Shown here in pieces: positions 39,867 through 50,100 of a stretch of DNA of 64,000 bases. Each line of letters begins with the position of its first letter. The stretch's first letter is position 1. Where the stretch lies: positions 868,001 to 932,000 of the forward strand of contig CM074134.1 of the NCBI GenBank assembly GCA_037178625.1, in the 5' to 3' direction. Source of the DNA: Skeletonema tropicum. Taxonomy: Eukaryota > Bacillariophyta > Thalassiosirophyceae > Thalassiosirales > Thalassiosiraceae. A program made the translations under genes and the position numbers. Under the pieces are notes generated by a model that saw nothing but the letters and a program-made list of their open reading frames with translations, was not told where the DNA came from and did not search any database.

Positions 39867-40890
39867 AAATCCACCCTCCAAATATCATCTTTTACACCCT
39901 CACCATGATGTCCTCCACTCCTATGGCCACAGTTATGCACATCTAATAAAAACACCCATTATACTTGGCTCATCCAATCTTATACATAATAATCTAAGCG
40001 TCACCGACCACAATACCCAGTTGATTTACCGAAAACTAATAAATTAACGTCGCCATCAATGGCATAAAATCCACAACTTTTACCTCCCGTCACCCCTCCC
40101 ATCGACATTTCCGTGGTGATATACGACTAAAGAGAGGGTTTCCTCGCGTAAAATCGATATATATTACATGGAAGGCGTCTTTGGATACTTGGAGTGTTTT
40201 CAAACATCAACTAGTACGTGATAATGTACATTTTATCAGTGAGAGGTAATTTATTTTTCTAGCCAGAGTGTATGCAATGATCAACTTTCTAAAGAGCCCA
40301 TGACAGAAGATGGGTGGTTTTCTTTGTATCACACGTTCATATAATCGAATAGAAGACTTCTGTGTGTTGGTGGAGCATCAAGGTAGAGTATAATATCAGA
40401 TAAACTATGTTATTATTTGTTGGTATTTTACGTAAATTATTCTAGATGTAATACTTGATAAATATGATGATGTCCACAATATCCACTATTAATATTACTC
40501 TCATGGATGCATACTATCATAGTAATGATCTATTGATACTTGTTTGGTCGATACCTACGCCGTTTGCATTAATTGTCAGTTGATTGTTGATTCGACGGAA
40601 ACGACAAATTGTGTATTTTTTCACCACGTAGGCGACGTTGTGCAGTCATTACTTCCGCTCCAGAGTGCCAAGACGTTGTATTTATAGCATAGTAGAGTCG
40701 AGGGAGCGGGTTGGTTGCCTTTAGGAATGGTTTATCGCCCCTCTTTACTGCACAGCACCGCCGATATAAAATATTATATAAAATGTGTCGACACCAAGTA
40801 ACCGACGTTCCGGACGGCGCAATCGGGCGAAGAAGCGGGTACCAAGACACTGATGCCTCCCTATGGATGTATAGTATCGATTGTTGCGTC
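39867..40890 (+). repeat. diverged ~1-kb dispersed repeat, copy L
   Basis: Resembles the reverse complement of 51726-52735 along its length. Matching points include CATGATGTCCTCCACTC near 39903, AACGTCGCCATC near 40047, GGCGTCT near 40167, ATCGAATA near 40345, and TATACATCCATAGGGAGGC near 40860 (as complement). Identity looks like roughly 60-70%. Some matches keep codon spacing, so it may descend from a coding gene. No intact ORF remains. Confidence 0.45.
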
Positions 40891-41471
40891 ATGGTGTCAT
40901 CGTAAATGGTGGCAACGATGATTACCCAAGGCATTAGTCGACAACATCAGTTGCATCATCCAATTTCCGTTACGTCGCTGGACAAAAATTGTTTCTCTTA
41001 GGATTTGTCGAACCATAGGGTACTTTTTCGAAGGGGATCTACAAATTGGCTCCTCCGCCTTCAACTTCAAAAGTACCCTATGGTACAGTGTCGATTTTGC
41101 ACTACTAGGCAGTCCACAATGGCATCATGGTGGTTGTGCTGTGGTTGTGTATTTGGCCGTTTATCGCGGTGAAAAAGTGTGAGACAGTGCAGTCCGAAGT
41201 CGTTGGGCGAGGTGGGGCGTGACTTGAAACGGCCGTTTTTGAGTTCGCATGAGGGTATACCAATTCCTATCGTCGATCTACAGGCCCATCTTCACTAGAT
41301 AAACAGCTACTTTTACTTAGCGTTTTTTTACTTGTGTTCCACCTTAACTTGTCACCGCCTTATGTAGTATTAGGTATTAGGTATGCAGGGGGCAGGGTGG
41401 ATACCTCATATTCAGTCTGCTCACGACATGCACTTGTAGAGAGAGTCAGAGCGTGGATATATCTATAAATC
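40891..41471. promoter_or_regulatory. upstream region of cactin, with hairpin
   Basis: No gene is seen. A 16-bp perfect inverted repeat, ACCATAGGGTACTTTT / AAAAGTACCCTATGGT, at 41012-41027 and 41069-41084 encloses 41 bp. The last ~90 bp before the cactin ATG are duplicated at 37279-37357, so that block likely contains promoter or 5' UTR sequence. Confidence 0.4.
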
Positions 41472-43631
41472 ATGGCGGCATCACCCAATTCACTTGAAGA
41501 CGACCGTCGGCGGCGCCGGAGTACCTCTCGCTCTCGCTCTCGCAGCCGTGAGAGAGGAGACGACGATCACAAGAGGAGCAAATCTAGTAGGCGGAGAAGA
41601 AAAAGAAGTGATGATGATGAGGAAGACAGCGATGGTGACGATGGTAGTAGTCGTGACAGACATCGAGACAGAAAACAAAAACGAGGCGGTAGGAAGAGGA
41701 GCAAATCATCGAGGCACCATCGATCATCTGATCGTGATCGGAAACGCTCGAAAAAGAAGAAAAGACGCAGAGATTATTCATCTTCCAGCGACGGTAGCAG
41801 CAGTGATAGTAGTTCTGATAGCGACAGCAGCAGTTCTTCCTCCTCGTCAAGGCACCGTTCCAAACGTCGTAAAAAGACACGCAAAAAATCATCCAAAAAG
41901 TCAACCTCTGACAAACAACCCACCAAACACAACACTATGCAAATGAATGAGAAATTAATTTCCAAACTATCCCAACGAAATGAAACACTGGAGGAGCGTG
42001 AAGAACGACGTGCCAAACGTCGTGCGGCTCGTATAACTGCACGTTTTGGTTATACGGCGGAGGATAATCCATTTCGTGACCCAAACTTGCACGAGATGTT
42101 TACTTGGAAGAAAAAGGAGGAGCAAATACAGTCTGGTGATGAGAAAAAGAAGGGGGGAGATGAGGATGAAACAAATCAAGACACGAACTACTACGGCAAT
42201 AATGTTGACGAAGATAATAACAACGGTGGAGGGAAAAATCCAAAGAGTCGTAGAGACAAGCAAGAACAGATTTTTTCGGAGATTGAAAAGGTGCGCAATC
42301 GTCGTCGTGACCGTGAACTCCATCTTGAGGAAATGGAACGCATCCGTGCCGAAGAATCCAAAATGAAGGAATTGGAGCATTACGATGAATGGGCGCGTAA
42401 GGAGGAGGCATTCCATTTACAACAGCAACGTCAGCGAAGTGCAATTCGATTGGTGGAGGGGAGGGAGAAGGCTGTGGATGTGTTGGCGCAGAATATATTG
42501 TTGTTTGGTGCTAGAAATGAGGACGAGGAAAATGCTGCTAGGGTGAAATACAAGGAGAAGTACAGCGCATTGGAAGAGTTGGAAACTCTAGAGGTTAATC
42601 TACAAGAACCGCATGCACTGTTGAAAGATCTGAAGTTGAGTGAATTGGAAGAGTTATTAGTTGATATCGATGCATTCCGACGGTTGGAAAGGGAGGCTGC
42701 AAGTGAGGGAGGAAACAGTGAGGACAATATGGCTATTCATTATTGGGATGCGCTACACAAAGTTACATTAGATGAAATACAATATTTGAAGACTGGTGGG
42801 GAGAAAGGAAATCATGCATCCATGGTGACTGACATTCGTGGTATGTTCAAGGGCCAATCGATGGCAGCTTTGGTTCAGATGAAGCAAGATATCGAACAGA
42901 AGCTCCGCGGAGGTGTTTTGGGGGATGCAAATGGCGTTGTGGATACTGACTACTGGCAAAAAGTGCTGCATCAGCTAGATATTCATCTGGCCAAAATGGA
43001 ATTGTCAGAGATTCACTCGAAAATGTTGGTAAAGCAATTGGAGAAATTGGATGTGAAGCGAGAAGAACTTCGGAAGAAAGCTGAAGCTGGAGAGACTGTT
43101 GAAGACACTAAGCCGTCGCCTAAGAAACTCTCGTCGGCGGAAATGGCTGCACCCCTACCAGAAGGTGTGGAAGCTGGCTTTGGCAATTTAGAAGAGGAGC
43201 TTGGTTTGGATGACGAAATTGATCTCAGCGGTGGCAAACCTAGTTCACAATACGCCATGCAAGATAAATTCCGTCCTCGTAAACCTCGATACTTCAACCG
43301 CGTCAAAACAGGTTACGATTGGAATGCCTACAACAAAACGCATTACGATCACGATAACCCACCTCCCAAAATCGTGCAGGGATACAAGTTCAATGTATTT
43401 TATCCTGATCTCATTGACCGAACTAAAACACCACAATACTTTTTGGAGAAAGCTGATACAGATGATTTCTGCATCTTGCGCTTCAGTGCAGGTCCACCTT
43501 ACGAAGATGTGGCGTTCAAAATCATCAACAGGCAGTGGAATAAGAGTCGAAAGAGGGGATTTCGATGCACTTTCGAAAGGGGAGTGTTGTCACTTTACTT
43601 CAACTTTGCTACTCACTGGTACCGGAGGTAA
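41472..43631 (+). CDS. CACTIN: Cactin (spliceosome-associated)
   Basis: 719 residues. The N-terminal ~150 residues are an Arg/Ser/Lys-rich, RS-like region typical of splicing factors. A charged helical stretch follows, then the cactin mid domain (~300-520; EEAFHLQQQRQRSAIR, LLFG, YWDALHKVTLDE). The C-terminal cactin domain (~590-719; KPRYFNRVKTGYDWN, YKFNVFYPDLID, LYFNFATHWYRR) ends, as in other eukaryotes, in an Arg-rich tip. Cactin is a nuclear protein of the active spliceosome needed for splicing fidelity. The start codon is supported by the short conserved 5' leader. It is convergent with the GUF1/LepA gene; only 19 bp separate the stops, so the 3' UTRs must overlap. Confidence 0.95.
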   Translation: MAASPNSLEDDRRRRRSTSRSRSRSRERGDDDHKRSKSSRRRRKRSDDDEEDSDGDDGSSRDRHRDRKQKRGGRKRSKSSRHHRSSDRDRKRSKKKKRRRDYSSSSDGSSSDSSSDSDSSSSSSSSRHRSKRRKKTRKKSSKKSTSDKQPTKHNTMQMNEKLISKLSQRNETLEEREERRAKRRAARITARFGYTAEDNPFRDPNLHEMFTWKKKEEQIQSGDEKKKGGDEDETNQDTNYYGNNVDEDNNNGGGKNPKSRRDKQEQIFSEIEKVRNRRRDRELHLEEMERIRAEESKMKELEHYDEWARKEEAFHLQQQRQRSAIRLVEGREKAVDVLAQNILLFGARNEDEENAARVKYKEKYSALEELETLEVNLQEPHALLKDLKLSELEELLVDIDAFRRLEREAASEGGNSEDNMAIHYWDALHKVTLDEIQYLKTGGEKGNHASMVTDIRGMFKGQSMAALVQMKQDIEQKLRGGVLGDANGVVDTDYWQKVLHQLDIHLAKMELSEIHSKMLVKQLEKLDVKREELRKKAEAGETVEDTKPSPKKLSSAEMAAPLPEGVEAGFGNLEEELGLDDEIDLSGGKPSSQYAMQDKFRPRKPRYFNRVKTGYDWNAYNKTHYDHDNPPPKIVQGYKFNVFYPDLIDRTKTPQYFLEKADTDDFCILRFSAGPPYEDVAFKIINRQWNKSRKRGFRCTFERGVLSLYFNFATHWYRR

Positions 43632-43650
43632 AACTAATGATAAATTTATA

Positions 43651-45978
43651 CTAGCTCCTTGATATAACTGAGTTAAAAGCAGCTTGACTCAGTTGCACCT
43701 TACCAGTGGCCTGTTGTCTCTTCTTTCCTTTCTTTTGCTTCTCCAATAGCTTCCGCTTTCGAGTGATATCTCCTCCACCGACCGTCTTACCAGCCTTAGT
43801 TAGCACATCTTTCCTGTATGCTCTTATTCTACTGCTGGCGATAATTTTACCATCTGCCTTTGCTTGAATCACAGTGACAAACTGCTGCCGAGGTAAGACT
43901 TCCTGAAGCTTCTGACACACCACACGTGCTTGAGACTGAGCTACATCACGGTGACAGACGAATGCTAAAGGATCTACAACCTCACTATTCAGAAGCAATT
44001 CTACCTTCACGAGATCTGCCTCCTGCTGTGGGGGGTCTGCCTCTGACACGTCAAAGCTGGCGTATCCAGCTGTAGTACTTTTAAGATCATCATGAAAATC
44101 TGTAACAACGTCAGCCCAGGGCATTGCGGCGGTGAAGAGCCAAATATTTTCATCTATAGGCTTGGTTTGCATTCTGGTGCCTCTCTTTCGTTTGGTGAGC
44201 TCCATGATATTGCCTGCATACTCCATCGGTGCTAATATGCGCACGTCTACCATGGGTTCAAGGACTTTAAATCGATGACCCTGAGCGGGCCAGTCCGCCA
44301 AGTCTTCTATAACTTCCTCCATTGGCGCACCTGGAGGACGCTTGTAATTCTTACTCTCAAGATACTGTATTCTGTAAGGAACTTTGGGAGGAGTCACTAT
44401 TGCCTCCAAGTCAAATTCATCCAACAAACGCTGACGAAAAACCTCCACATGAAGTAGTCCTTGAAACCCTACCCTCAGACCTGGTCCAAGGAAGGGACCT
44501 CCCCCGTTGTTGGACGAACCTGCAGTTTGATGGATTTCAAGACCCGTGTCGTTCAATGCCAGGCGATTTACAGCAGCATGCATTTCATCGAACCCGTCTC
44601 CTTCCATGGGATGAACAGACGCATAAAGAACCGATTGATGCGTCAAAGCATCAGATGGAGGCAACTCCATCTGATTGCTAATCAGAGTTTGCATCGTCTT
44701 TTGCAGAGAAATGATGGAACCAGGCCTTGCTTCTCGAGGGTCCCGAAGTCCTGCAACAACGTATCCCATGCAACCAACGTGAAGTGTGCCCGTCCTTATT
44801 CTTTCTGGCATTACTAGACCAATTTCCTGCACTGAGTAGTTGTCTTTACCGACTTTTGGGCCTTTTCCGTCAATGCTTGGCTCAACAATCGATATTCGGT
44901 CATTCTCTGACAGACTGCCTGATAGCACTCTCACCAGACATACAACTCCACGACGCGGTTCGAACCATGAGTCGATAACTTTGGCCCGTAACATAGTTCC
45001 ATCATCATCAGACAGTGGACTTGGTGGAGGTATACTGTCACACACAGAGTCTAACACCTCTTTAACTCCAATCCGATTGCGAGCTGAGGTTTTCATGATA
45101 GTATCAGGATCAAATGCAAACAAATCACTTACAGCCAAAGCAACCTCCAAAGGACGAGCTGACGGTATATCAATCTTTGTTAGAGCCGGTAGTATCTGCT
45201 TCCCAAGAGCCTTAGCCTTATCATAGACACTAAGCGTCTGTGCTTGAACTCCTTGCACAGAGTCAAACAAAAGTACGGCCCCCTCGATGCTTGACAAACT
45301 CTTGCTTACCTCCACACCAAAATCAGCATGGCCCGGGGTATCAACCATATTAAGTAAGATCCAACCGTATTCATTAGTTGCAGATGGATGTTTGTAAAGC
45401 ATGGAGGCAGCTGATGCTTTCACTGTAATCCCACGCTCTCTTTCTACTTTCAGTGTGTCTAAAAGCGTGATCTCCTCTTTGATTTCTTCATGCTTTGATG
45501 ATGATCTGTTACCCGTTTCTGTGGACGTAGAATTGTTGTTGTTGGTGGTGGTAATAATAGCCGATGATTCATCTTGATTGTATTCTGAAGTTGTTTTCTC
45601 GCCTAATTGATGTGCAGTCAATTGTCTATCATGTCCTAAATTTCCAGTGTATTCTAATAACCGAGACGCCAAGCTTGATTTACCATGATCGACATGGGCA
45701 ATGATGCAAAAGTTTCTGACATCCGCCAGTGGTATTTTATGCAAGTCATCGAGATGATCCTTTATCGATACAAGTTGTGGTGTTTCTTCTTTTGAAAAGT
45801 GTCGACATGGCTGCTTTTGATAGTGAACTTGATGCCGATTATTGTTATGTTGATGATAATTCTTGTCTAGTGAGGAGCCAATGGCTACAAAACACACGCG
45901 TGTGGGACAATGTTGTATTCCTCTGCCTACACTACCAAGAGTGCACCTGGTTATTCGAGATGCTCTTGCAGCCCACAT
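43651..45978 (-). CDS. GUF1: GUF1/LepA (EF4) translation GTPase, probably mitochondrial
   Basis: 775 residues. The first ~60 residues are basic with Ser/Arg and end in CRHFS, like a mitochondrial presequence. GTPase motifs: G1 AHVDHGKSS (94-102), ERGIT switch I, DTPGH switch II, and G4 TKID (the usual LepA has NKID). A ~40-residue Asn/Thr/Ser insertion lies between the LLEYTGNLG stretch and ERERGIT. EF-G-like domains II, III and V follow, then the LepA-specific C-terminal domain (IQAKADGKIIASS, RKRKLLEKQKKGKKR, AAFNSVI). EF4 back-translocates or rescues stalled ribosomes; in eukaryotes it supports mitochondrial translation under stress, and plastid forms exist too. Divergent from SRP54. Confidence 0.93.
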   Translation of the reverse strand: MWAARASRITRCTLGSVGRGIQHCPTRVCFVAIGSSLDKNYHQHNNNRHQVHYQKQPCRHFSKEETPQLVSIKDHLDDLHKIPLADVRNFCIIAHVDHGKSSLASRLLEYTGNLGHDRQLTAHQLGEKTTSEYNQDESSAIITTTNNNNSTSTETGNRSSSKHEEIKEEITLLDTLKVERERGITVKASAASMLYKHPSATNEYGWILLNMVDTPGHADFGVEVSKSLSSIEGAVLLFDSVQGVQAQTLSVYDKAKALGKQILPALTKIDIPSARPLEVALAVSDLFAFDPDTIMKTSARNRIGVKEVLDSVCDSIPPPSPLSDDDGTMLRAKVIDSWFEPRRGVVCLVRVLSGSLSENDRISIVEPSIDGKGPKVGKDNYSVQEIGLVMPERIRTGTLHVGCMGYVVAGLRDPREARPGSIISLQKTMQTLISNQMELPPSDALTHQSVLYASVHPMEGDGFDEMHAAVNRLALNDTGLEIHQTAGSSNNGGGPFLGPGLRVGFQGLLHVEVFRQRLLDEFDLEAIVTPPKVPYRIQYLESKNYKRPPGAPMEEVIEDLADWPAQGHRFKVLEPMVDVRILAPMEYAGNIMELTKRKRGTRMQTKPIDENIWLFTAAMPWADVVTDFHDDLKSTTAGYASFDVSEADPPQQEADLVKVELLLNSEVVDPLAFVCHRDVAQSQARVVCQKLQEVLPRQQFVTVIQAKADGKIIASSRIRAYRKDVLTKAGKTVGGGDITRKRKLLEKQKKGKKRQQATGKVQLSQAAFNSVISRS

Positions 45979-46348
45979 TATTGTTAGTATCTACGCAATT
46001 GCAGCTATCAGCACAACAGAGACAGCTTACTTATTACTTGAGCTATTAGTGCTCTTTGCAGTGGTGACAACAACTACTCCTACTATCTGCAACCGTTCAT
46101 CTCAATCACAAGACTGTCAAACAAAAAATTTGTTATAAAATTTTAGCTGGGCTCTAGATATTCATTATGATGTTGTGTAAATAATTATTACGGACGATCT
46201 CAAACTCTATTTGAACAGTCTTGCCTTCCACTTCGCCTCAGCATTGAAAAATCACAAAACCGTCGACTCTTTCGACCACACCTCCATTATGTCGATTGAT
46301 CTCGGTAGATAGATAGATGCAACACAGCCACCAAGCAATCAAATCATA
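45979..46348. promoter_or_regulatory. divergent promoter region, GUF1 / SRP54
   Basis: 370 bp between the two start codons. Contains short GATAGATAGAT repeats near 46303-46317. No gene is visible. Confidence 0.4.
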
Positions 46349-48148
46349 ATGGTCCTCGCAGAACTGGGCGGAAAGCTCCGCAGCTCTCTCCAGAGACTGC
46401 AAAATCCATCCTCTGATCCACTCACAACAGAGTCTCTCAATGCATTGCTATCCGACATAACTCGTGCTCTCATAGAATCCGATGTCAACGTCAAGCTAGT
46501 AATGACACTGAGATCCAATATTCAAAAAAGGGTAGGTGATGCGGTAGCCGATGCAGCCAACAACAACAACAACACCAGTGCAAATGCAGCCGCCAATATA
46601 AATCGCATGGTCCAAAAGGCGGTAGTGGAGGAGCTCACATCCATGCTAACACCCAGCGGTGAAAATGGTGCCATTAACAAACCATACAATGTCAAGAAAG
46701 GCAAGCCCAACGTTATTTTATTCGTTGGGTTGCAGGGTGCGGGGAAAACCACGTCTATTGCCAAATATGCCCATTACTACCAGCGTCGGGGGTACAAGAC
46801 ATGCATGGTGTGTGCTGATACCTTCCGTGCCGGAGCATTTGATCAGCTCAAGCAGAATGCTACCAAATTGAGAGTACCATTCTATGGATCTTACACGGAA
46901 GCTGACCCAGTGGTGATTGCGGAGGAGGGTGTGGATCGATTCATTGCTGATAAGTATGAGGTCATTATTGTGGATACTTCTGGACGGCATCGACAGGAGG
47001 AGGCCTTGTTTGATGAGATGCAAGAAATTTCTGCCGCAGTGCAGCCGGATAATACCATCTTTGTCATGGATGCCACGCAAGGGCAGGCTGTGTACGATCA
47101 GGCATTGGCCTTTCACACTGCAGTGAATGTTGGAAGTGTCATTGTCACCAAATTAGATGGTCATGCCAAAGGTGGGGGTGCTTTATCCGCTGTGGCAGCA
47201 ACTGGTAGCCCAATCATCTTTTTGGGGAGTGGTGAACGATTCGATGATTTGGATCCCTTTAATGCAAAATCGTTTGTGTCAAAGCTGCTTGGCTTTGGTG
47301 ATATCCGTGGACTTATGGACGAAATGAAGTCAATCACAGATGACAAAACTCAAGAGGAAACGAGGGAGAGAATGGCAAAAGGTAAATTCACACTGAGGGA
47401 CATGTACAATCAGTTCCAATCTGTAATGAAGCTCGGTCCTATGGACAAGGTAATGGGTATGATCCCTGGTATGCCGGACTATCTCATCCCTAAAAATGGT
47501 GACGACAAATCTACCAACCGATTGCGTACTTTCATCTACATTATGGACAGCATGAGTGACAAGGAGCTCGATGGGAAGGTAGATATGCACAAAAAGAATG
47601 ATCCATCTGTCGAGAAGCGCATTCGTCGCATCGCAGCTGGCTCGGGCACTCACCCAATCGAAGTTAAGTTGTTACTTCAGGCACATAAACAATTTGAGGG
47701 CATGGTGAGCAAGATGGGCAAGGCAGGTATGATGGGCAAAGGTGGGCAGGCAAAGCAACGACAAATAATGGAACAAATGAGAAAGAATCCTCAGGCAATG
47801 ATGAAGCAGCTTCAAGGAAATCCTCAGGCAATGCAAATGATGCAGTCAATGATGGGTGGCGCTGGTGGAGGAGGTGGGATGCCTGATATGGCAACTATGA
47901 TGCAAATGATGGGTGGTGGTGGCGGAGGAGCAGGTGGACTGGCATCGATGATGGGTGGTATGGGAGGAGGTATGCCAGGAATGGGTGGTGGTATGCCAGG
48001 TATGGGAGGAGGAATGCCGGATATGAATGCAATGGCACAGATGATGGGAAGTATGGGAGGTATGGGTGGAGGTGGTGGTGGTGGTGCGCCGCCAAATATG
48101 AATGATATGATGAGAATGATGAGCCAGATGGGAATGGGAGGACGGTAG
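46349..48148 (+). CDS. SRP54: signal recognition particle 54 kDa subunit
   Basis: 599 residues, cytosolic-type SRP54. The N domain is at 1 to ~100, with an Asn/Ala-rich loop. The G domain has G1 GLQGAGKTTSIAKYA (from ~127), CADTFRAGAFDQLK, DTSGRHRQEE and TKLDGHAKGGGALSA. The methionine-rich M domain (~330-510) binds SRP RNA and signal peptides. The last ~90 residues are an unusually long Gly/Met tail (GMPGMGGGMPGMGGG repeats), longer than typical animal or plant SRP54. It targets ribosomes making secretory proteins to the ER with its receptor. No plastid presequence is present, so this is the cytosolic form, not cpSRP54. Convergent with the MTD1-like gene, 114 bp apart. Confidence 0.96.
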   Translation: MVLAELGGKLRSSLQRLQNPSSDPLTTESLNALLSDITRALIESDVNVKLVMTLRSNIQKRVGDAVADAANNNNNTSANAAANINRMVQKAVVEELTSMLTPSGENGAINKPYNVKKGKPNVILFVGLQGAGKTTSIAKYAHYYQRRGYKTCMVCADTFRAGAFDQLKQNATKLRVPFYGSYTEADPVVIAEEGVDRFIADKYEVIIVDTSGRHRQEEALFDEMQEISAAVQPDNTIFVMDATQGQAVYDQALAFHTAVNVGSVIVTKLDGHAKGGGALSAVAATGSPIIFLGSGERFDDLDPFNAKSFVSKLLGFGDIRGLMDEMKSITDDKTQEETRERMAKGKFTLRDMYNQFQSVMKLGPMDKVMGMIPGMPDYLIPKNGDDKSTNRLRTFIYIMDSMSDKELDGKVDMHKKNDPSVEKRIRRIAAGSGTHPIEVKLLLQAHKQFEGMVSKMGKAGMMGKGGQAKQRQIMEQMRKNPQAMMKQLQGNPQAMQMMQSMMGGAGGGGGMPDMATMMQMMGGGGGGAGGLASMMGGMGGGMPGMGGGMPGMGGGMPDMNAMAQMMGSMGGMGGGGGGGAPPNMNDMMRMMSQMGMGGR

Positions 48149-48262
48149 ACTAAACGGAGCAAGGCATAAATGAATAAGGTGCTGTAACGTCGTTTGCAAA
48201 AACCTTGGAAAAATGCCCCAGGCCAATCAGAATATTACTAAAGAAGAAACAAAAGTACCCTT

Positions 48263-49678
48263 TTACTTATCGCGGTGATAGTTTTGATGCAACAGGCACA
48301 AATTGTGTTCTAGCGCTGCCACTGTCACCCTTCCGACATGTGGAACATACGTGACGCTGGGCAGCTCAGCCACTTCTTCCTCTTCAAAGTTACTCTCCGT
48401 GGCAACATTAATCAGCGTTGCATTCTCACTAATCCATTCAGTAGGCACACGAAATGAATGTGAAGGCACACCTGTGATGACTGCAGAAGACTGGCGCACA
48501 CATTCTTCCATGGTTTTGCTGGCTTGCTCTCTTTTTACTCTCACCTCTCCCTCGGGCAAGAATTGCAAGATTGAGTTAATGTCAATGGAGTAAATTGTGG
48601 CACCGTGATTGGATAACATTGTGGCAAGTGGTAATCCAAGCACCTCGGAACGGTTGATTATAGTCATGGTCTTGCCTTCAAAGAGTCTTTGGGGAGATCT
48701 AGTCTCTGCATTGAGACTCAACTGAAATGACTCTAGAACACGAAAGACAGCCAATGCAGTACAAGGATAGATCGGACCTAAATCATCTGGAGCTGTGAAG
48801 ACTGCATCATCGTGGCTATCATCAGATTTCCTCATACGCAACCCTTTACGACGGTACCCTTCAACGTCTTTCTCGGGAGATACGATATCACGGAAGTAAT
48901 CATCCATTGATTTATAGTAAACACCAGTAGATTGACATTTGTATGGTCCTCTTGCTGATCCATTTCCTCCATCGTCGGCGCTGCAGTCCAAGTTTTCAAT
49001 GGGGTAAAAGACTAAAATTCCGTGTACATCAAGTCTTTCATTGGCATGCTGAATCGCTCGCTCTATCGATTCTCGTGTAGGTGGAACACGCCATGGTTCG
49101 TAGGTGATTCCGTCTACGCTACAAATATTTGCGATTTGCTCCGAGTACAACTCATTTCCGTGGCTGTCATTTTCAGACGAAATAGTACAGTCTTCGCCTG
49201 AAATTGGATGAGTATTGTTGGTTGCAAGAATCCCAACTAATTTTATCTGTGGCGGTCTCGGCGATGATGCAACCTCTTCGTCGATAGTTTCGTTTGCAAA
49301 ATTATTACACTCAAATGATCGATTATGCTCGTCAACATATTTTCGTACTGCAATTCTCATTCGCTCTGCAGTTTGAGTTACAATCTCTAGATATTCTGGT
49401 TCATCTTCTTCGCCATCACTACTTGTTGTTTTGTTGCATCGACTTGTGGAAAGGTGTTTGCAATCGCAAGGCTGTGCAATGATGTTGTCGTTCCGGACTT
49501 TGCCAGGAGGTTGAAACTTTAAAACATGTCTTGATAGCGGTAATGCAGCAGTGCATAATTTCCTCCTATCTGACATGAGAATAGTTTTCTGGCTTCTCAG
49601 TGCAGACACATGATGTGCATGTTTGTTTGAAGAAAGTGCACCAAAGCAAAATCTTATTGAACGCTGAAGGAAGGGCAT
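48263..49678 (-). CDS. MTD1: NAD-dependent methylenetetrahydrofolate dehydrogenase (MTD1-like)
   Basis: 471 residues of the FolD/MTHFD superfamily, most like the monofunctional fungal MTD1. Landmarks: IKLVGILATNN, HGILVFYP (substrate domain), YFRDIVSPEKDVEGY (characteristic of MTD1), GPIYPCTALAVFRVLE, then the Rossmann domain with INRSEVLGLPLATMLSNHGATIYSID, SAVITGVPS and VTYVPHVGRVTVAALEHN. It oxidises 5,10-methylene-THF to 5,10-methenyl-THF with NAD+, feeding one-carbon metabolism and purine synthesis. The N-terminal ~110 residues are an extension with Arg/Ser-rich start (MPFLQRSIRFCFG) that suggests mitochondrial targeting. An insertion of ~25 residues (EDCTISSENDSHGN) and another acidic loop are unusual. 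Confidence 0.88.
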   Translation of the reverse strand: MPFLQRSIRFCFGALSSNKHAHHVSALRSQKTILMSDRRKLCTAALPLSRHVLKFQPPGKVRNDNIIAQPCDCKHLSTSRCNKTTSSDGEEDEPEYLEIVTQTAERMRIAVRKYVDEHNRSFECNNFANETIDEEVASSPRPPQIKLVGILATNNTHPISGEDCTISSENDSHGNELYSEQIANICSVDGITYEPWRVPPTRESIERAIQHANERLDVHGILVFYPIENLDCSADDGGNGSARGPYKCQSTGVYYKSMDDYFRDIVSPEKDVEGYRRKGLRMRKSDDSHDDAVFTAPDDLGPIYPCTALAVFRVLESFQLSLNAETRSPQRLFEGKTMTIINRSEVLGLPLATMLSNHGATIYSIDINSILQFLPEGEVRVKREQASKTMEECVRQSSAVITGVPSHSFRVPTEWISENATLINVATESNFEEEEVAELPSVTYVPHVGRVTVAALEHNLCLLHQNYHRDK

Positions 49679-49848
49679 CTTTTTACCACAAGAGATTGTT
49701 TAGGTTTGGCCACACTTGATAAGACGTAGATGACTATGATGAGAGCCAGCAGCCACCAACGAAACAGCCAGCAAGCAACGTCAATACAGCAATGCACAAA
49801 ACCAATGCATTGACCGCTATTGACCGACATCGAAGCTGGCGGCTGGTA

Positions 49849-50058
49849 GGTGTATCGGGATAGAGGGCAAGGGGGCGTGCCCACAAGAGGGACTGGTTTG
49901 ACAGGAGGCTTGAAGGGAGATTTCGGTTGATTTTGGGTCGATATTCGTTTGTTTTGCCCGCATTTTCGCTCATTTTCACCTGATTTTTTGCAGTTGTGGG
50001 CCCCACGTGGGCACCGCCCACAAGAGGGTATGAAAAGCGCCCACTATCCCGATACGCC
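49849..50058 (+). mobile_element. 210-bp MITE with TA target duplication
   Basis: Terminal inverted repeats GGTGTATCGGGATAGAGGGC and GCCCACTATCCCGATACGCC, with two mismatches, flanked by TA on both sides (49847-49848, 50059-50060). The insert is non-coding and includes the palindrome-like GGGCCCCACGTGGGC. TA duplications fit Tc1/mariner-type MITEs. Confidence 0.65.
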
Positions 50059-50060
50059 TA

Positions 50061-50100
50061 GCGGCTGGCGGCTGGCGGCTGGCGGCTGGCGGTGGCGGCT
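50061..50100. repeat. GGCTGGC microrepeat
   Basis: Five to six copies of a GGCTGGC/GGCGGCT heptamer immediately next to the MITE; the same word also occurs left of the element near 49837. Confidence 0.75.

Noticed and set aside
39616..40047. 143-codon plus-strand ORF
   Set aside because: No motif; its 3' half lies in a decayed repeat whose other copy has stops.
46303..46320. GATA-type repeat as a regulatory site of SRP54
   Set aside because: Too short and common; no evidence beyond position.
47824..48226. Minus-strand Pro/His-rich frames opposite the SRP54 tail
   Set aside because: Antisense of the Gly/Met repeats.
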